Shown here: piece after piece, positions 21,623 to 30,642 of the stretch
Layout of the letters: each line of letters starts with the position of its first letter
Numbering within the stretch: position 1 is the first letter of the stretch
NCBI RefSeq assembly: GCF_013778325.1
Contig: NZ_JACEIB010000001.1
Coordinates: 434,001 to 498,000, forward strand
DNA length: 64,000 nt
Direction: 5' to 3'
From: Sphingomonas chungangi
GTDB lineage: Bacteria > Pseudomonadota > Alphaproteobacteria > Sphingomonadales > Sphingomonadaceae
The notes under the pieces: model-generated
What the model saw: only the letters and a program-made list of their open reading frames with translations
Told to the model about the DNA's origin: nothing
Database searches by the model: none
Translations under genes and position numbers: made by a program

Positions 21623-23956
21623 TTAATAGGCCGTCATCGAATAGGGCCGGGCTGCCTTCGCGGTCGCCCACGTCTTGTTCGGTGTTGCCGACATCACGAA
21701 GCGCAGCTCGCCGCCCGCTTCGATCTGGGCGTGGGTGATGTAGCCCTTGTCCAGCGGCTTTCCGTTCAGCAGCACCTTTGCGACATAGGGATGGTCGTCG
21801 CCAAGCCCTTCGGTCAAGATAGCGAAGCGCTTGCCGTCCGGCAGGTTGAGCGTGGCATGGTCCACGAACGGCCGCCCGATCACATATTGCAGGCTGCCCG
21901 GCGTCACCGGGTAGAAGCCGAGCCCGGTGAACAGCAGCCAGGCCGACATCTGGCCGAGATCGTCGTTGCCGACGAGGCCGTCGGGCGTCGGTTTGTACTG
22001 GCTGTCGACGATCTGCTTCAGCCGCTCCTGCGTGCGCCACGGCTGGCCGGCATAAGAATAGAGATAGGAGACCGAATGGCTTGGCTCGTTGCCGTGGATG
22101 TATTGGCCGATCAAGCCGGCAATGTCCTCGGAGTTTGAATAATCGAGCTTGCTGTTGTCGTAGCCGAACATCGCGTCGAGCTTGGCGACGGTCTTCGCGT
22201 CGCCGCCGAGCGCACGGATCAGGCCGCCTTCGTCCTGCGGCATGAACCAGCTATACTGCCACGCATTGCCCTCGGTGTAATCGGAGCCGTATTTGATCGA
22301 GACGGGATCGAACGGCTCGCGAAATTGGCCGGTCGAAAGGCGGGCGCGGACCCAGCCGGTCTTCGGATCGAAGCCGTTGCGCCAGTTGGCGGCGCGCTTG
22401 GCGAAGGTAGCGGCTATGTTGGCGTTGCCCATGGCCTTTGCCATCTGCGCGATGGTCCAGTCGTCATAGGCGTATTCGACCGTCTTGGAGGCGGCTTCAG
22501 GCTCCTTATCGATAGGCACGTAGCCGAGCTTCATATAATCGGCGAGGTCGCCATAGGGGCCGTAGGTGGCGCTCGCGACCATGGCGTGCAGCGCCTCGTC
22601 CGCATCGAAGCCCTTGATGCCCTTAAGGTAGGCGTCGGCGATGATGGGGACGGCGTGGTAGCCGATCATGCACCACGTCTCACGCCCCTGAAATTGCCAG
22701 ACCGGGAGAATGCCGAACGGACTCTGCTTCTGACTTTCCACCAGCGAGCGGATGAAGTCGGCGTTGGTCCGCTCCGGCTGGATGATGGTGAGCAGGGGAT
22801 GCTCGGCGCGGAACGTATCCCACAGCGAGAAGGTCGATCGGAAGGTGAAGTCTTTCGCCTCGTGCACCTGATTGTCGGTGCCGCGGTAGCGCCCGTCCAC
22901 ATCGCTCGCGACCGAGGGGGCGAGGAGGCTGTGGTAGAGCGCGGTGTAGAGGCTGGTCTTCATCGCCGCCGGGGCATCGAGATCGACAGCGTTGAGCGCG
23001 TCTTCCCATGACGCTTTGGTCTTGCTGTAGATGTCGTCGAAACTGCCCGGCTCGCTGTCCAGATTGGCGATCGCGCCGGCTTCGTCGACCGATGAGATAC
23101 CCACCTTCACTTCCAGCGGGTGCGTGGTGTGGGAGAAATCGTTGGCCAGGCCGAATTCGAAGCGGGCCACGATCGCGCGGCCTTCACGCTGCGCGACATC
23201 ATCGGTGTCGCGCCCAGGTCCCTGAAAGCCCTTATAGGGAATATCGGTTTCGGTGTTCACGAAGCTATGGCTGTCGATGGTCAGGTTGAAACGCATCGCG
23301 AAGCACAGGATGCGGTCGGGCGCCCAGCCGCGTGTCTGACGGCAGCCGGTGACGGTTCCATCTGGCCGCAGGCGTATGGAGGACCAGATCGTCTTGCCCG
23401 GATAATTGTAGAGCGAGCTGCGCAGATCGAGCACCAGACCCTGCCGCGCCTGCCAATTCGCGAATGTGAAGCGCGCGACGCCGATGCGGGTGCCGGCGGT
23501 CAATTCGGCCATCACCTTCTGGCTGTCGAGATTGACGGCATAATATCCGGGGTGGGCCTTCTCGCTGGCATGCGAGAAGGTCGAGCGGTAGCCGCTGCCG
23601 GGTTTCCCGGGATCGCCGGGTTCCAGCGGCGCCGCGTCGCCCGAGACGGGCGCGATCAGGAAATCGCCGAGATCCGAATGCCCCGCACCGGAGAAATGCG
23701 TGAAGCTGAACCCCTGAATCGTGGGGTCATTATATTGGTAGCCTGCCGCGTGCGCGTAGCAGGCGCGGATCACGCAGCTCGTGTCCGTGTCCGGCGAAAG
23801 CTGCACCATGCCGAAGGGGGCAGATGCGCCCGGATAGGTGTGGCCTCCGCCGCTGGTGCCGATCATCGGATCGACCGCGTCATAGCCCGGCGAGGCGAGC
23901 GCCGGCGCGGCAAGGATCAAAGCGAGGGCGGAGGCGAGGGGGCGGACAAGCGACAT
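21623..23956 (-). CDS. Glycoside hydrolase family 92 (alpha-mannosidase type)
   Basis: A 777-residue secreted enzyme. The N-terminus MSLVRPLASALALILAAPALA is a Sec signal peptide with an Ala-x-Ala-like cleavage site. GH92 hallmarks include DPMIGTSGGGHTYPGASAPFGMVQLSPDT near the N-terminus, SLWDTFRAEHPLLT, EYAYDDWTIAQMA, NAWQYSWFMPQDEGGL and NDDLGQMSAWLLFTGLGFYPVTPGS towards the C-terminus. The family is Ca2+-dependent exo-alpha-mannosidases that trim mannan or N-glycans. Length is normal. There are no polysaccharide-utilisation partners (SusCD, TonB receptors, regulators) nearby. It follows the DODA gene by 21 bases on the same strand. Linkage specificity is not predicted. Confidence 0.92.
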   Translation of the reverse strand: MSLVRPLASALALILAAPALASPGYDAVDPMIGTSGGGHTYPGASAPFGMVQLSPDTDTSCVIRACYAHAAGYQYNDPTIQGFSFTHFSGAGHSDLGDFLIAPVSGDAAPLEPGDPGKPGSGYRSTFSHASEKAHPGYYAVNLDSQKVMAELTAGTRIGVARFTFANWQARQGLVLDLRSSLYNYPGKTIWSSIRLRPDGTVTGCRQTRGWAPDRILCFAMRFNLTIDSHSFVNTETDIPYKGFQGPGRDTDDVAQREGRAIVARFEFGLANDFSHTTHPLEVKVGISSVDEAGAIANLDSEPGSFDDIYSKTKASWEDALNAVDLDAPAAMKTSLYTALYHSLLAPSVASDVDGRYRGTDNQVHEAKDFTFRSTFSLWDTFRAEHPLLTIIQPERTNADFIRSLVESQKQSPFGILPVWQFQGRETWCMIGYHAVPIIADAYLKGIKGFDADEALHAMVASATYGPYGDLADYMKLGYVPIDKEPEAASKTVEYAYDDWTIAQMAKAMGNANIAATFAKRAANWRNGFDPKTGWVRARLSTGQFREPFDPVSIKYGSDYTEGNAWQYSWFMPQDEGGLIRALGGDAKTVAKLDAMFGYDNSKLDYSNSEDIAGLIGQYIHGNEPSHSVSYLYSYAGQPWRTQERLKQIVDSQYKPTPDGLVGNDDLGQMSAWLLFTGLGFYPVTPGSLQYVIGRPFVDHATLNLPDGKRFAILTEGLGDDHPYVAKVLLNGKPLDKGYITHAQIEAGGELRFVMSATPNKTWATAKAARPYSMTAY

Positions 23957-23977
23957 GCCCGCCCTTACAGCACCGCG

Positions 23978-24763
23978 TCAGGCGAAGCGGAAGCCCGAGA
24001 TCGCCGTCTCCATCACCAGCTCGTTGAAGATACGCTCGCCGGGCGCCTCGCTCGCCCCGGCCGCGACCATCAGCGGCAGCAGATGCTCCTCGCGCGGATG
24101 CGAGAAACGGCCCGAGGGGGCGTCGGCCCAGCGCGCCAGCGCCCCGGCGCGCGCAGCCGGCTCGGCGGTCGCGGCCTCGCCCAGCCACGCATCGAACTGG
24201 CGCGACGGTTCCGTCGAGGACGTCCGCCCATAGCCGCGCATATTATGGAAGCTCATGCCAGCGCCGACGATCAGCACGCCGTCGTCGCGCAGCGGCGCGA
24301 GCGCACGCCCGGCGGCGAGATGCTCGGCTGGGTCGAGGCGCAGGTCGGTCGACATCTCGACCACCGGGATATCGGCATCCGGAAACGCTACCTTGAGCGG
24401 CACGAACACGCCGTGATCTATGCCCCGCGTGACATCGAGGCTGGCGGGTGCCCCCGCCGCGTTCAGCAGGCCGGTCGCCTTGGCCGCCAGCACCGGATCA
24501 CCGGGCGCGGGGTAGGTCAGCTCGTAGGTATGCGGCGGGAAGCCGTAATAATCGAAGATCAGCTCCGGCTGCGCGCCGCCGGTGAAGGCGAAGCCTTCCG
24601 TCTCCCAGTGGCCGGAGCAGATCAGGATCGCTTTCGGCCGCTCCGGCAGCAACTTCGGCAGGTCGCGCAGGAAGGCCTCCATGCCCGTCCATGTCCCGCG
24701 CGGATCGTCCATGAAGAAGCAGGGGCCGCCGCCGTGCGGGATATAAAGGCTGGGCTGGCGCAT
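23978..24763 (-). CDS. DODA-type extradiol aromatic ring-opening dioxygenase family
   Basis: A 261-residue protein of the class III extradiol dioxygenase superfamily, DODA/YgiD branch. Metal-ligand histidines are in SLYIPHGGGPCFFM and SGHWETEGFAF, and LTYPAPGD and GMSFHNMRGYG are characteristic. The ATG at 24763 has GGAGA five bases upstream; a very long upstream extension was rejected as shadow of the opposite gene. YgiD-type members are often of uncertain substrate. The neighbouring dienelactone hydrolase invites, but does not prove, a role in aromatic breakdown. It is divergent from the FMN-glutamate-synthase-like gene. Confidence 0.88.
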   Translation of the reverse strand: MRQPSLYIPHGGGPCFFMDDPRGTWTGMEAFLRDLPKLLPERPKAILICSGHWETEGFAFTGGAQPELIFDYYGFPPHTYELTYPAPGDPVLAAKATGLLNAAGAPASLDVTRGIDHGVFVPLKVAFPDADIPVVEMSTDLRLDPAEHLAAGRALAPLRDDGVLIVGAGMSFHNMRGYGRTSSTEPSRQFDAWLGEAATAEPAARAGALARWADAPSGRFSHPREEHLLPLMVAAGASEAPGERIFNELVMETAISGFRFA

Positions 24764-24850
24764 TTCGTCTCCATAACGCAACGATCTGCGGCCCATATGG
24801 TGTGGGGGGCCGCGGCGCGCTAGGCTGCGCCGAAACAGGGAGGCAAGAGG

Positions 24851-26491
24851 ATGGCTCGGGCGAATATCGGCGCGGCGCTGTTCACCGATAGCGGGTTCGA
24901 GCGCAATCTCGTCCTCTGGGGCAGCATCGCCGCGACGATCGCGGTGGTGCTGATCTCCCGCCATCATCCGCATGTGATCTGGGGTCTGGTAGTGACCCTG
25001 CCGCTGCTGGTCGTGGCGCTGATCGATCTCGGCCAGACCGAGCACAGCCTGCGCCGCAACTACCCGGCCTCCGCGCACATCCGCTGGTTCTTCGAATGGC
25101 TGCGTCCGTTTCTGCGTGCCTACGTGGTCGAGAGCAATCTGGAGGGCCGCCCGTTCAGCATCGACGACCGCTCGCTGGTCTATGCTCGTGCCAAGGGCGA
25201 TGTGGACGCGCATCCTTTTGGCACCGAGCTGGACGTCTATTCGGGCGAATATGAGTGGCTGGCCCACTCGATGATGCCGAATGCCGCCGCGCCCAAGGAT
25301 ATGCGCGTGACGGTGGGCTCTGACCAATGTTCCAAGCCCTATTCCGCGTCCCGCCTCAACATCTCGGCGATGAGCTTCGGATCGCTCGGCGCCAATGCGA
25401 TCGAGGCCCTGAACCTGGGCGCCAAGATCGGGGGCTTCTACCACGATACCGGCGAAGGCAGCCTTTCCCCCTATCACCGCAAGCATGGCGGCGACATCGT
25501 GTGGGAGCTGGGCTCCGGCTATTTCGGCTGTCGCACCAAGGACGGCCATTTCGATGCCGAGCATTTCCGCGACAAGGCGCAGCTCGATCAGGTGAAGATG
25601 ACCGAGATCAAGCTGAGCCAAGGCGCCAAGCCCGGCCATGGCGGTCTGTTGCCCGGCCCCAAGGTGACCAGGGAAATCGCCGATACGCGCGATATCGAGG
25701 AGGGCAAGGATTGCCTCTCGCCCGCTGGGCACTCGGCCTTCTCGACGCCCAAGGAGCTGCTGGAGTTCGCCGCGAAGATGCGCGATCTGTCCGGCGGCAA
25801 GCCGGTCGGCATCAAGCTGTGCGTCGGCTTCCCGCACGAGCTGATGGCGGTGATGAAGGCGATGCTGGCGACCGGCATCCGTCTCGACTTCATCGTCATC
25901 GACGGTGCCGAGGGGGGCACCGGCGCCGCGCCCGAAGAGCTCTCCGATCGCGTCGGCATGCCATTGCGCGAGGGCCTGATCATCGCGCGCAATGCGCTGG
26001 TCGGCGCAGGGCTCAAGGGGCAGGTTCGGCTTGCCGCCTCGGGCAAGGTGACGTCGGGTGCGGCGATCGCGATGAACGCGGCGCTGGGCGCCGACTGGTG
26101 CAACGCGGCGCGCGCCTTCATGTTCTCGCTGGGCTGCGTGCAGTCGATGAAGTGCCACACCGATCTCTGCCCGACGGGCGTCGCGACGCAATCACCTGCC
26201 CGCCAGCGCGGCCTCGTCGTGCCCGAAAAGGCCGAGCGGGTGGCGCGCTTCCACAAGTCGACGATCAACGCGCTGCACGAGATCGTCGTCGCGGCGGGCC
26301 TCGATTCGCCGAGCGACTTCCGCCCCAATCATCTGCGCCAGCGCGTCAACGTCGCCGAGATGAAGCAGATGAGCGAGATCTACCCCTTCGTGGAGGATGG
26401 CGAACTGGTGGCCGGCACCCGTCACGATACGCTGCGCCGCTGGTGGGATTCCGCCGACCCGGACAGCTTCCGCCGCCGCGAGCCGGCTTGA
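24851..26491 (+). CDS. FMN-binding glutamate synthase family protein
   Basis: A 546-residue protein related to the FMN/synthase domain of GltB but without the glutaminase domain. Two membrane spans at about 20-60 are followed by the domain with SASRLNISAMSFGSLGANAIEALN, FYHDTGEGSLSPYH, VKMTEIKLSQGAKPGHGG, IVIDGAEGGTGAAP and a Cys cluster near CVQSMKCHTDLCPTGVATQ, compatible with an Fe-S site. Stand-alone, membrane-anchored members are widespread and their reaction is not well defined. It reads in the same direction as the dienelactone hydrolase 58 bases downstream. Confidence 0.88.
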   Translation: MARANIGAALFTDSGFERNLVLWGSIAATIAVVLISRHHPHVIWGLVVTLPLLVVALIDLGQTEHSLRRNYPASAHIRWFFEWLRPFLRAYVVESNLEGRPFSIDDRSLVYARAKGDVDAHPFGTELDVYSGEYEWLAHSMMPNAAAPKDMRVTVGSDQCSKPYSASRLNISAMSFGSLGANAIEALNLGAKIGGFYHDTGEGSLSPYHRKHGGDIVWELGSGYFGCRTKDGHFDAEHFRDKAQLDQVKMTEIKLSQGAKPGHGGLLPGPKVTREIADTRDIEEGKDCLSPAGHSAFSTPKELLEFAAKMRDLSGGKPVGIKLCVGFPHELMAVMKAMLATGIRLDFIVIDGAEGGTGAAPEELSDRVGMPLREGLIIARNALVGAGLKGQVRLAASGKVTSGAAIAMNAALGADWCNAARAFMFSLGCVQSMKCHTDLCPTGVATQSPARQRGLVVPEKAERVARFHKSTINALHEIVVAAGLDSPSDFRPNHLRQRVNVAEMKQMSEIYPFVEDGELVAGTRHDTLRRWWDSADPDSFRRREPA

Positions 26492-26549
26492 CGATAGCCC
26501 GTCGGCCCGCCACCGGAGGGCGCGAGGGGTTGAGCGCAGGAGTAAGACG

Positions 26550-27287
26550 ATGGCGTATGAAGAGGTCTCGATCCGCACCGCCGACGGCGATTGCCCGACC
26601 CATATCCTGACGCCGGAGGGCGAGGGCCCCTGGCCGGTGGTGATCATCTACATGGATGCTGGCGGCATCCGCCCGACGCTGATCGATATCGGGCGCCGGC
26701 TCGCCGAGAACGGCTATCTCGCGGTGGTACCGGACCTCTTCTATCGCGCCGGGCCCTACAGCCTGCCGACCCCGAAGGAGATGATCGCGAGCGGCGATTT
26801 CATGAAATATATCGCCCCGCTGTTAGCCACGACCAACCCCGAAAAGGCGGCGAAGGACACCGGCTACCTCCTCGAATATCTCGCGGCCCGCGGCGACGCG
26901 AAGGCGCATACGGGCACCGTGGGCTTTTGCATGGGCGGCGGGATGGCGGTCGTCTCGGCGGCGACCTACCCCGATCGGATCGTCGCGGTGGCGAGCTTCC
27001 ATGGCGGCCGCCTCGCCACCGACGAGCCGGACAGCCCGCATCTGTCTGTGCCCAAGATCAAGGCCGAACTCTATATTGCGGGCGCTGACAAGGATGATCA
27101 TTATCCGGTCGAGCAGCACGAGCGGCTGAAGCAGGCGCTCGACGAGGCCGGCGTCACCTACCGCGCCGAAATCTACGAAGGCGCGCTGCACGGCTGGATG
27201 AAGCCCGATTTCCCGGTCTACGACGAGGCGGCGGCTGAGCGCGGCTGGAAGGAAATGCTCGATCTGTTCGAGCGGACCTTGGGCTAG
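26550..27287 (+). CDS. Dienelactone hydrolase family protein
   Basis: A 245-residue alpha/beta hydrolase using a cysteine nucleophile: Cys127 in GFCMGGGM, Asp in IAGADKDDHYP and His in GALHGWMKPD. This is the dienelactone hydrolase triad (carboxymethylenebutenolidase-like). AGGAG before the ATG at 26550 fixes the start. The true substrate may be a lactone or simple ester; many family members are not in chloroaromatic pathways. A G/C-rich hairpin follows at 27294 between it and the convergent poxB-like gene. Confidence 0.9.
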   Translation: MAYEEVSIRTADGDCPTHILTPEGEGPWPVVIIYMDAGGIRPTLIDIGRRLAENGYLAVVPDLFYRAGPYSLPTPKEMIASGDFMKYIAPLLATTNPEKAAKDTGYLLEYLAARGDAKAHTGTVGFCMGGGMAVVSAATYPDRIVAVASFHGGRLATDEPDSPHLSVPKIKAELYIAGADKDDHYPVEQHERLKQALDEAGVTYRAEIYEGALHGWMKPDFPVYDEAAAERGWKEMLDLFERTLG

Positions 27288-27293
27288 TTCCGA

Positions 27294-27321
27294 TCCTCCC
27301 CCCCCTTCAAGGGGGGGAGGA
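27294..27321. terminator. GC-rich hairpin between convergent genes
   Basis: TCCT plus eight C residues, a TTCAA loop, then seven G residues and AGGA. It forms an 11-pair stem with one bulge, centred between the dienelactone hydrolase stop (27287) and the poxB-like stop (27332). There is no T-run, so it may be a bidirectional pause or terminator, or a short dispersed repeat. Confidence 0.5.
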
Positions 27322-27331
27322 ACCGATGCGG

Positions 27332-29047
27332 TCAGTTCAGCAGATTCTCCTTGATCAGGCCGAACACGTCCTTGGCCTTGCCGCCGAGCACCGCCTTCGC
27401 ACCGTAGAGCGACATGCCGAACACCTGGCTCGCCTCGATCTTCGGCGGCATTACGAGCTCGTTCTTGTCCACGACGACGTCGAGCAGCGCCGGCCCCGGC
27501 GTGGCGAGCCAGTCGCGCACCGCCGCCTCGACATCGTCGCCCTGCACGACGCGACGGCCCCAGAAGCCCATTGCCTCCGCCACCCGCGCGAAATCGGGGT
27601 TGTGGAGGTCGGTATAGGTCTCGATCAGGCCTTCCACCTTCTGCTCCAGCTCGACGAAGCCCAGCGACGAATTGTCGAACACGCAGACCTTGATCGGCAG
27701 TTTCTCCTGCACCGCTGTCAGCAGGTCGCCGAGCATCATCGCCAGCCCGCCGTCACCGGAGAGCGCGATCACCTGCCGGTCTGGGAAGGCGGCCTTGGCG
27801 CCCAGCGCCTGCGGCATGGCGTTCGCCATCGTGCCGTGGGTGAGCGAGATCACGGTCCGGTTCGTTCCTGTCGCGGCGATGTGGCGCAGGCACCAAACCA
27901 TGGGTGATCCGCCGTCCGCCGTATAGACCGCATCGGGGGCGGCGAGGCGGGATATCGTCTCGGTCAGATATTGCGGATGGATCGCGCCACCCTTGCCCGA
28001 GACGGCGCGCTTTTCCTGCCGCGCCAGCGCCTTCTTGCGATGCTCCAGGCATTCGTCGAGGAAGGCGCGCCCGTCCTTCATCCGGATGCGCGGCAGTAGC
28101 GCGTCGAGGGTCGGCGCCACGTCTCCCACGGCGCCGATGTCGATCGGGTGGCGGCGGCCGAGATGGGTGCCGTCTATGTCGATCTGGATGATCGTCGCCT
28201 TCTCGGGATAGAATTGCCGCCACGCGAAATCGCAGCCGAGCAGCAGCAGCGTGTCGCACTCCCTGAGCGCGTGATAGCCGCTCTCGATCCCGAAAATGCC
28301 GGTCATGCCGACGTCGAACGGGTTGACCGGCTCGAGGAAATCCTTGGCGCGCGATGTGTGGGCGACCGGGGCGCCTAGCCGCTCGGCCAGCGCGATCACC
28401 TGATCGTGGGCCGCATGGCAGCCCGATCCGCCGTAGATCGCGATCTTGCCGCCCTGGTTGAGCGCGGTGGCGATGCGATCCAGCTCCTTGTCGGACGGCA
28501 CCGTGATGGGTTGTGCGCGGTGGACGGCGAAGGCTGGCTCTTCGGGCGCAGACGCTGCAGAAACGTCGGCCGGCACGATCAGCACCGCGACACCGCGCTT
28601 CGCCAACGCTGCCTGCGCAGCCATCGCCGTCTTGCGACGGGCCTGCGCTGGCGTGCGGATCTCCTCGCAGAAGACGCTGACCGAGGAATAGATCGCGTTG
28701 AAGTCGATCTCCTGCGGGAAATCGAAACCGAGTTCGTCGCGCACGATCTGGCTGGCAATCAGCACCACCGGCGCGCGGTTGCGATGGCTTTCGGTCAGGC
28801 CGTTGATGAAGTGCAGGCTGCCCGGCCCGCACGATCCGGCGCATGCCGCCAGCTCGCCGGTGAGCATGGCGTCGGCACCGGCCGCAAAGCCGCCCGCTTC
28901 TTCATGCCGGACATGGACCCAGCGGATCGAACTGTCACGGATCGCATCCGTGACGTGGTTCAGCGTGTCGCCCGGCACGCCGTAGCAGCGCTTGACCCCC
29001 GCCTGCTCCAGAGTCTCGACGATGACTTCGGCGACGGTCTGGGACAT
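27332..29047 (-). CDS. poxB: Thiamine-diphosphate enzyme, PoxB-like (pyruvate oxidase/dehydrogenase, quinone type)
   Basis: A 571-residue ThDP-dependent enzyme. The cofactor-activating Glu is in VRHEEAGGFAAGADA. The central domain has YGGSGCHAAHD. The C-terminal ThDP motif is SGDGGLAMMLGDLLTAVQEKLPIKVCVFDNSSLGF. Full-length similarity is to ubiquinone-dependent pyruvate dehydrogenase, which oxidises pyruvate to acetate and CO2 at the membrane, often in stationary phase. The C-terminal VFGLIKENLLN could serve as membrane tail. It could instead be another acetolactate-synthase-like oxidase. A candidate general-stress promoter lies at 29080-29104. Confidence 0.88.
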   Translation of the reverse strand: MSQTVAEVIVETLEQAGVKRCYGVPGDTLNHVTDAIRDSSIRWVHVRHEEAGGFAAGADAMLTGELAACAGSCGPGSLHFINGLTESHRNRAPVVLIASQIVRDELGFDFPQEIDFNAIYSSVSVFCEEIRTPAQARRKTAMAAQAALAKRGVAVLIVPADVSAASAPEEPAFAVHRAQPITVPSDKELDRIATALNQGGKIAIYGGSGCHAAHDQVIALAERLGAPVAHTSRAKDFLEPVNPFDVGMTGIFGIESGYHALRECDTLLLLGCDFAWRQFYPEKATIIQIDIDGTHLGRRHPIDIGAVGDVAPTLDALLPRIRMKDGRAFLDECLEHRKKALARQEKRAVSGKGGAIHPQYLTETISRLAAPDAVYTADGGSPMVWCLRHIAATGTNRTVISLTHGTMANAMPQALGAKAAFPDRQVIALSGDGGLAMMLGDLLTAVQEKLPIKVCVFDNSSLGFVELEQKVEGLIETYTDLHNPDFARVAEAMGFWGRRVVQGDDVEAAVRDWLATPGPALLDVVVDKNELVMPPKIEASQVFGMSLYGAKAVLGGKAKDVFGLIKENLLN

Positions 29048-29079
29048 GGGAGGCTCCTTGGCGAAAGTTTCGGAACCGA

Positions 29080-29104
29080 AACCCTCCGGGCGCGCTCCCG
29101 TTCC
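29080..29104 (-). promoter_or_regulatory. Candidate EcfG-type promoter for poxB-like gene (one mismatch)
   Basis: On the minus strand GGAAC (29104-29100), 16 bases, then GGTT (29083-29080), against the GGAAC-N16/17-CGTT general-stress consensus. It lies in the short dat-poxB gap, about 32 bases before the poxB ATG. The -10 mismatch makes it tentative. Confidence 0.4.
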
Positions 29105-29108
29105 GACG

Positions 29109-29957
29109 TCAGCGGCGGGCGTGCTCGATATAGAGTTCGCGCAGGCGGGTGGTGACGGGGCCGGGCCTGCCGTCGCCGATCGGACGACCGTCGATCGAGA
29201 CGATCGGCAGGATCAGCGATCCGGCGGCGCTGTTGAACGCTTCCTTCGCGTCCAGCGCTTCCTCGACCGAGAAAGGACGGAAATCGATCGTCAGCCCCAG
29301 TTCGCCGACGAGATCGGCCAGCGCGTCGCCTGTGCAGCCGGGTAGCGTGACATGGGACTTGTCGCGGGTGACGAGCTTGCCGTCATACGTCAGGATCCAC
29401 GCGGTGGAGGAGGCGCCTTCCGTCACCATGCCCTCGTCGGTGACCAGCCACGCATCCTGCGCGCCCTTGCGTGCCGCTTCCTGCTTGGCGAGCACCTGCG
29501 CGAGCAGCATCACGCTCTTGATGTCGCGGCGGCCCCAGCGAATGTCCGGCACGGTCGCGACGCCGATGCCGGTGCGCGCGGCCGGACTGTCGACCAGCAC
29601 CTTTTCCTGGGTGAACATCACCAGCGTCGGCGCGAGATCGGGGGAGGGAAGGAAGTCGCGATCCTCGGCACCGCGCGTCGCCTGCAGATAGACCACGCCT
29701 TCGGTCAGCCGATTGCGCTCGACCAGCTCCTTTTCGATCGCCTCGATCCGCTCGGGTGTTTCGGCCAGCCGCATGCCGATCTCGCGTGCCGAGCGATCCA
29801 GGCGCGCCATATGGCGCGGCGTATCGACCAGCCTGCCGTCGAGAACGGCAGTCACCTCGTAGATGCCGTCAGCGAACAGGAAGCCGCGATCGAGAATCGA
29901 GACATTCGCCTCGTGGAGGGGAAGGAAGCTGCCGTTGACGTAAGCGATGCGTGCCAT
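29109..29957 (-). CDS. dat: D-amino acid aminotransferase (class IV PLP enzyme)
   Basis: A 282-residue class IV aminotransferase. The PLP lysine is Lys147 in WGRRDIKSVMLLAQVLAKQ, and the family motif EGASSTAWIL contains the conserved Glu. The DIRWGRRDIKS text and RGFLFADGIYEV are typical of D-alanine/D-amino acid transaminases (Dat). It would interconvert D-amino acids and 2-oxoacids, supplying D-Glu or D-Ala for wall synthesis or recycling D-amino acids. It lies upstream of the poxB-like gene on the same strand (61-base gap) and 41 bases after the hemerythrin stop. Confidence 0.9.
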   Translation of the reverse strand: MARIAYVNGSFLPLHEANVSILDRGFLFADGIYEVTAVLDGRLVDTPRHMARLDRSAREIGMRLAETPERIEAIEKELVERNRLTEGVVYLQATRGAEDRDFLPSPDLAPTLVMFTQEKVLVDSPAARTGIGVATVPDIRWGRRDIKSVMLLAQVLAKQEAARKGAQDAWLVTDEGMVTEGASSTAWILTYDGKLVTRDKSHVTLPGCTGDALADLVGELGLTIDFRPFSVEEALDAKEAFNSAAGSLILPIVSIDGRPIGDGRPGPVTTRLRELYIEHARR

Positions 29958-29998
29958 GGCCGCCGCCTATGCCGAAGCAGCGGCGACTTGGCGAGAGG

Positions 29999-30562
29999 CT
30001 AGACGCTGGGCACCTCTTCCACCTCGGCTTCGTGCGTGACGCCCGTCTCCCCGGTTTCTTCCACCTGCTGGTACAATTCCGCCTGCCTGTCGCGCATCTT
30101 GCGCCCCAGCGCGTCGAGATCGACCTTGCCATCCTTGGCCGCCTGCTTGGCGGTCTCGAACAGCTCCTCGTCCTCCTCGTCGATATGGTGGACGGTCTCC
30201 TCGCCCAATACATGGACCTTGGATTTGAACAGCTCCTCGGTGCCGTCGAGCTGCTCGATCTCCGCGCAGAGCGCCTTGCCCGACGCATGCTCGACGATGC
30301 CCTCGTCGACCTCGTCCTTTTCCTCGTCGCCGAGGTCCTTCACGGCGGGGTAGAGCAGTTCCTCCTCTATCGTCATGTGGACGGCGAGGCGCAGGCAGAG
30401 CTCTCGGGCGATCGGAACCAATGCCTCGCCCTCGGCATCCTCGGCCTTGTCGAACAGCTCGCGGAATTTGTGATGCTCGTCCTTCAGGAGCGCGATCGCC
30501 TCCGGATCGTCCTTCAGGATGCGATGATCGCCCTCGTCATTGCGCTTGGCATACTTGCCCAT
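29999..30562 (-). CDS. Hemerythrin domain-containing protein
   Basis: A 187-residue four-helix-bundle protein. Di-iron ligand segments are visible: LLKDEHHKFRELF, LAVHMTIEEELLYPAV, IVEHASGKAL and VHHIDEEDEELF. It is strongly acidic. Stand-alone bacterial hemerythrins bind O2 or react with NO or peroxide, and several serve in stress protection. A perfect EcfG-type promoter 28 bases upstream (30590-30614) points to control by the general stress response. It is followed on the same strand by dat. Confidence 0.9.
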   Translation of the reverse strand: MGKYAKRNDEGDHRILKDDPEAIALLKDEHHKFRELFDKAEDAEGEALVPIARELCLRLAVHMTIEEELLYPAVKDLGDEEKDEVDEGIVEHASGKALCAEIEQLDGTEELFKSKVHVLGEETVHHIDEEDEELFETAKQAAKDGKVDLDALGRKMRDRQAELYQQVEETGETGVTHEAEVEEVPSV

Positions 30563-30589
30563 GTTGAGTCTCCCTCGGTTCGGGAGTCA

Positions 30590-30614
30590 AACGGAGCGCC
30601 GGCGGCGACGTTCC
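30590..30614 (-). promoter_or_regulatory. EcfG-type general stress promoter
   Basis: Minus strand GGAAC (30614-30610), exactly 16 bases, then CGTT (30593-30590), a full match to the alphaproteobacterial EcfG consensus. It is placed 28 bases before the hemerythrin ATG and downstream of motB on the same strand. Confidence 0.75.
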
Positions 30615-30642
30615 TATCGTTACGGCCTGGAGCCGCAGGCGA

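Noticed and set aside
24764-26191. Upstream extension of the DODA gene making a 737-residue protein
   Set aside because: The extension is antisense to the FMN-glutamate-synthase-like gene; the ATG at 24763 has its own ribosome binding site.
27294-27321. CRISPR or tRNA-like structure at the C/G-rich hairpin
   Set aside because: A single hairpin without repeats, spacers or cloverleaf; treated as a terminator or short repeat.
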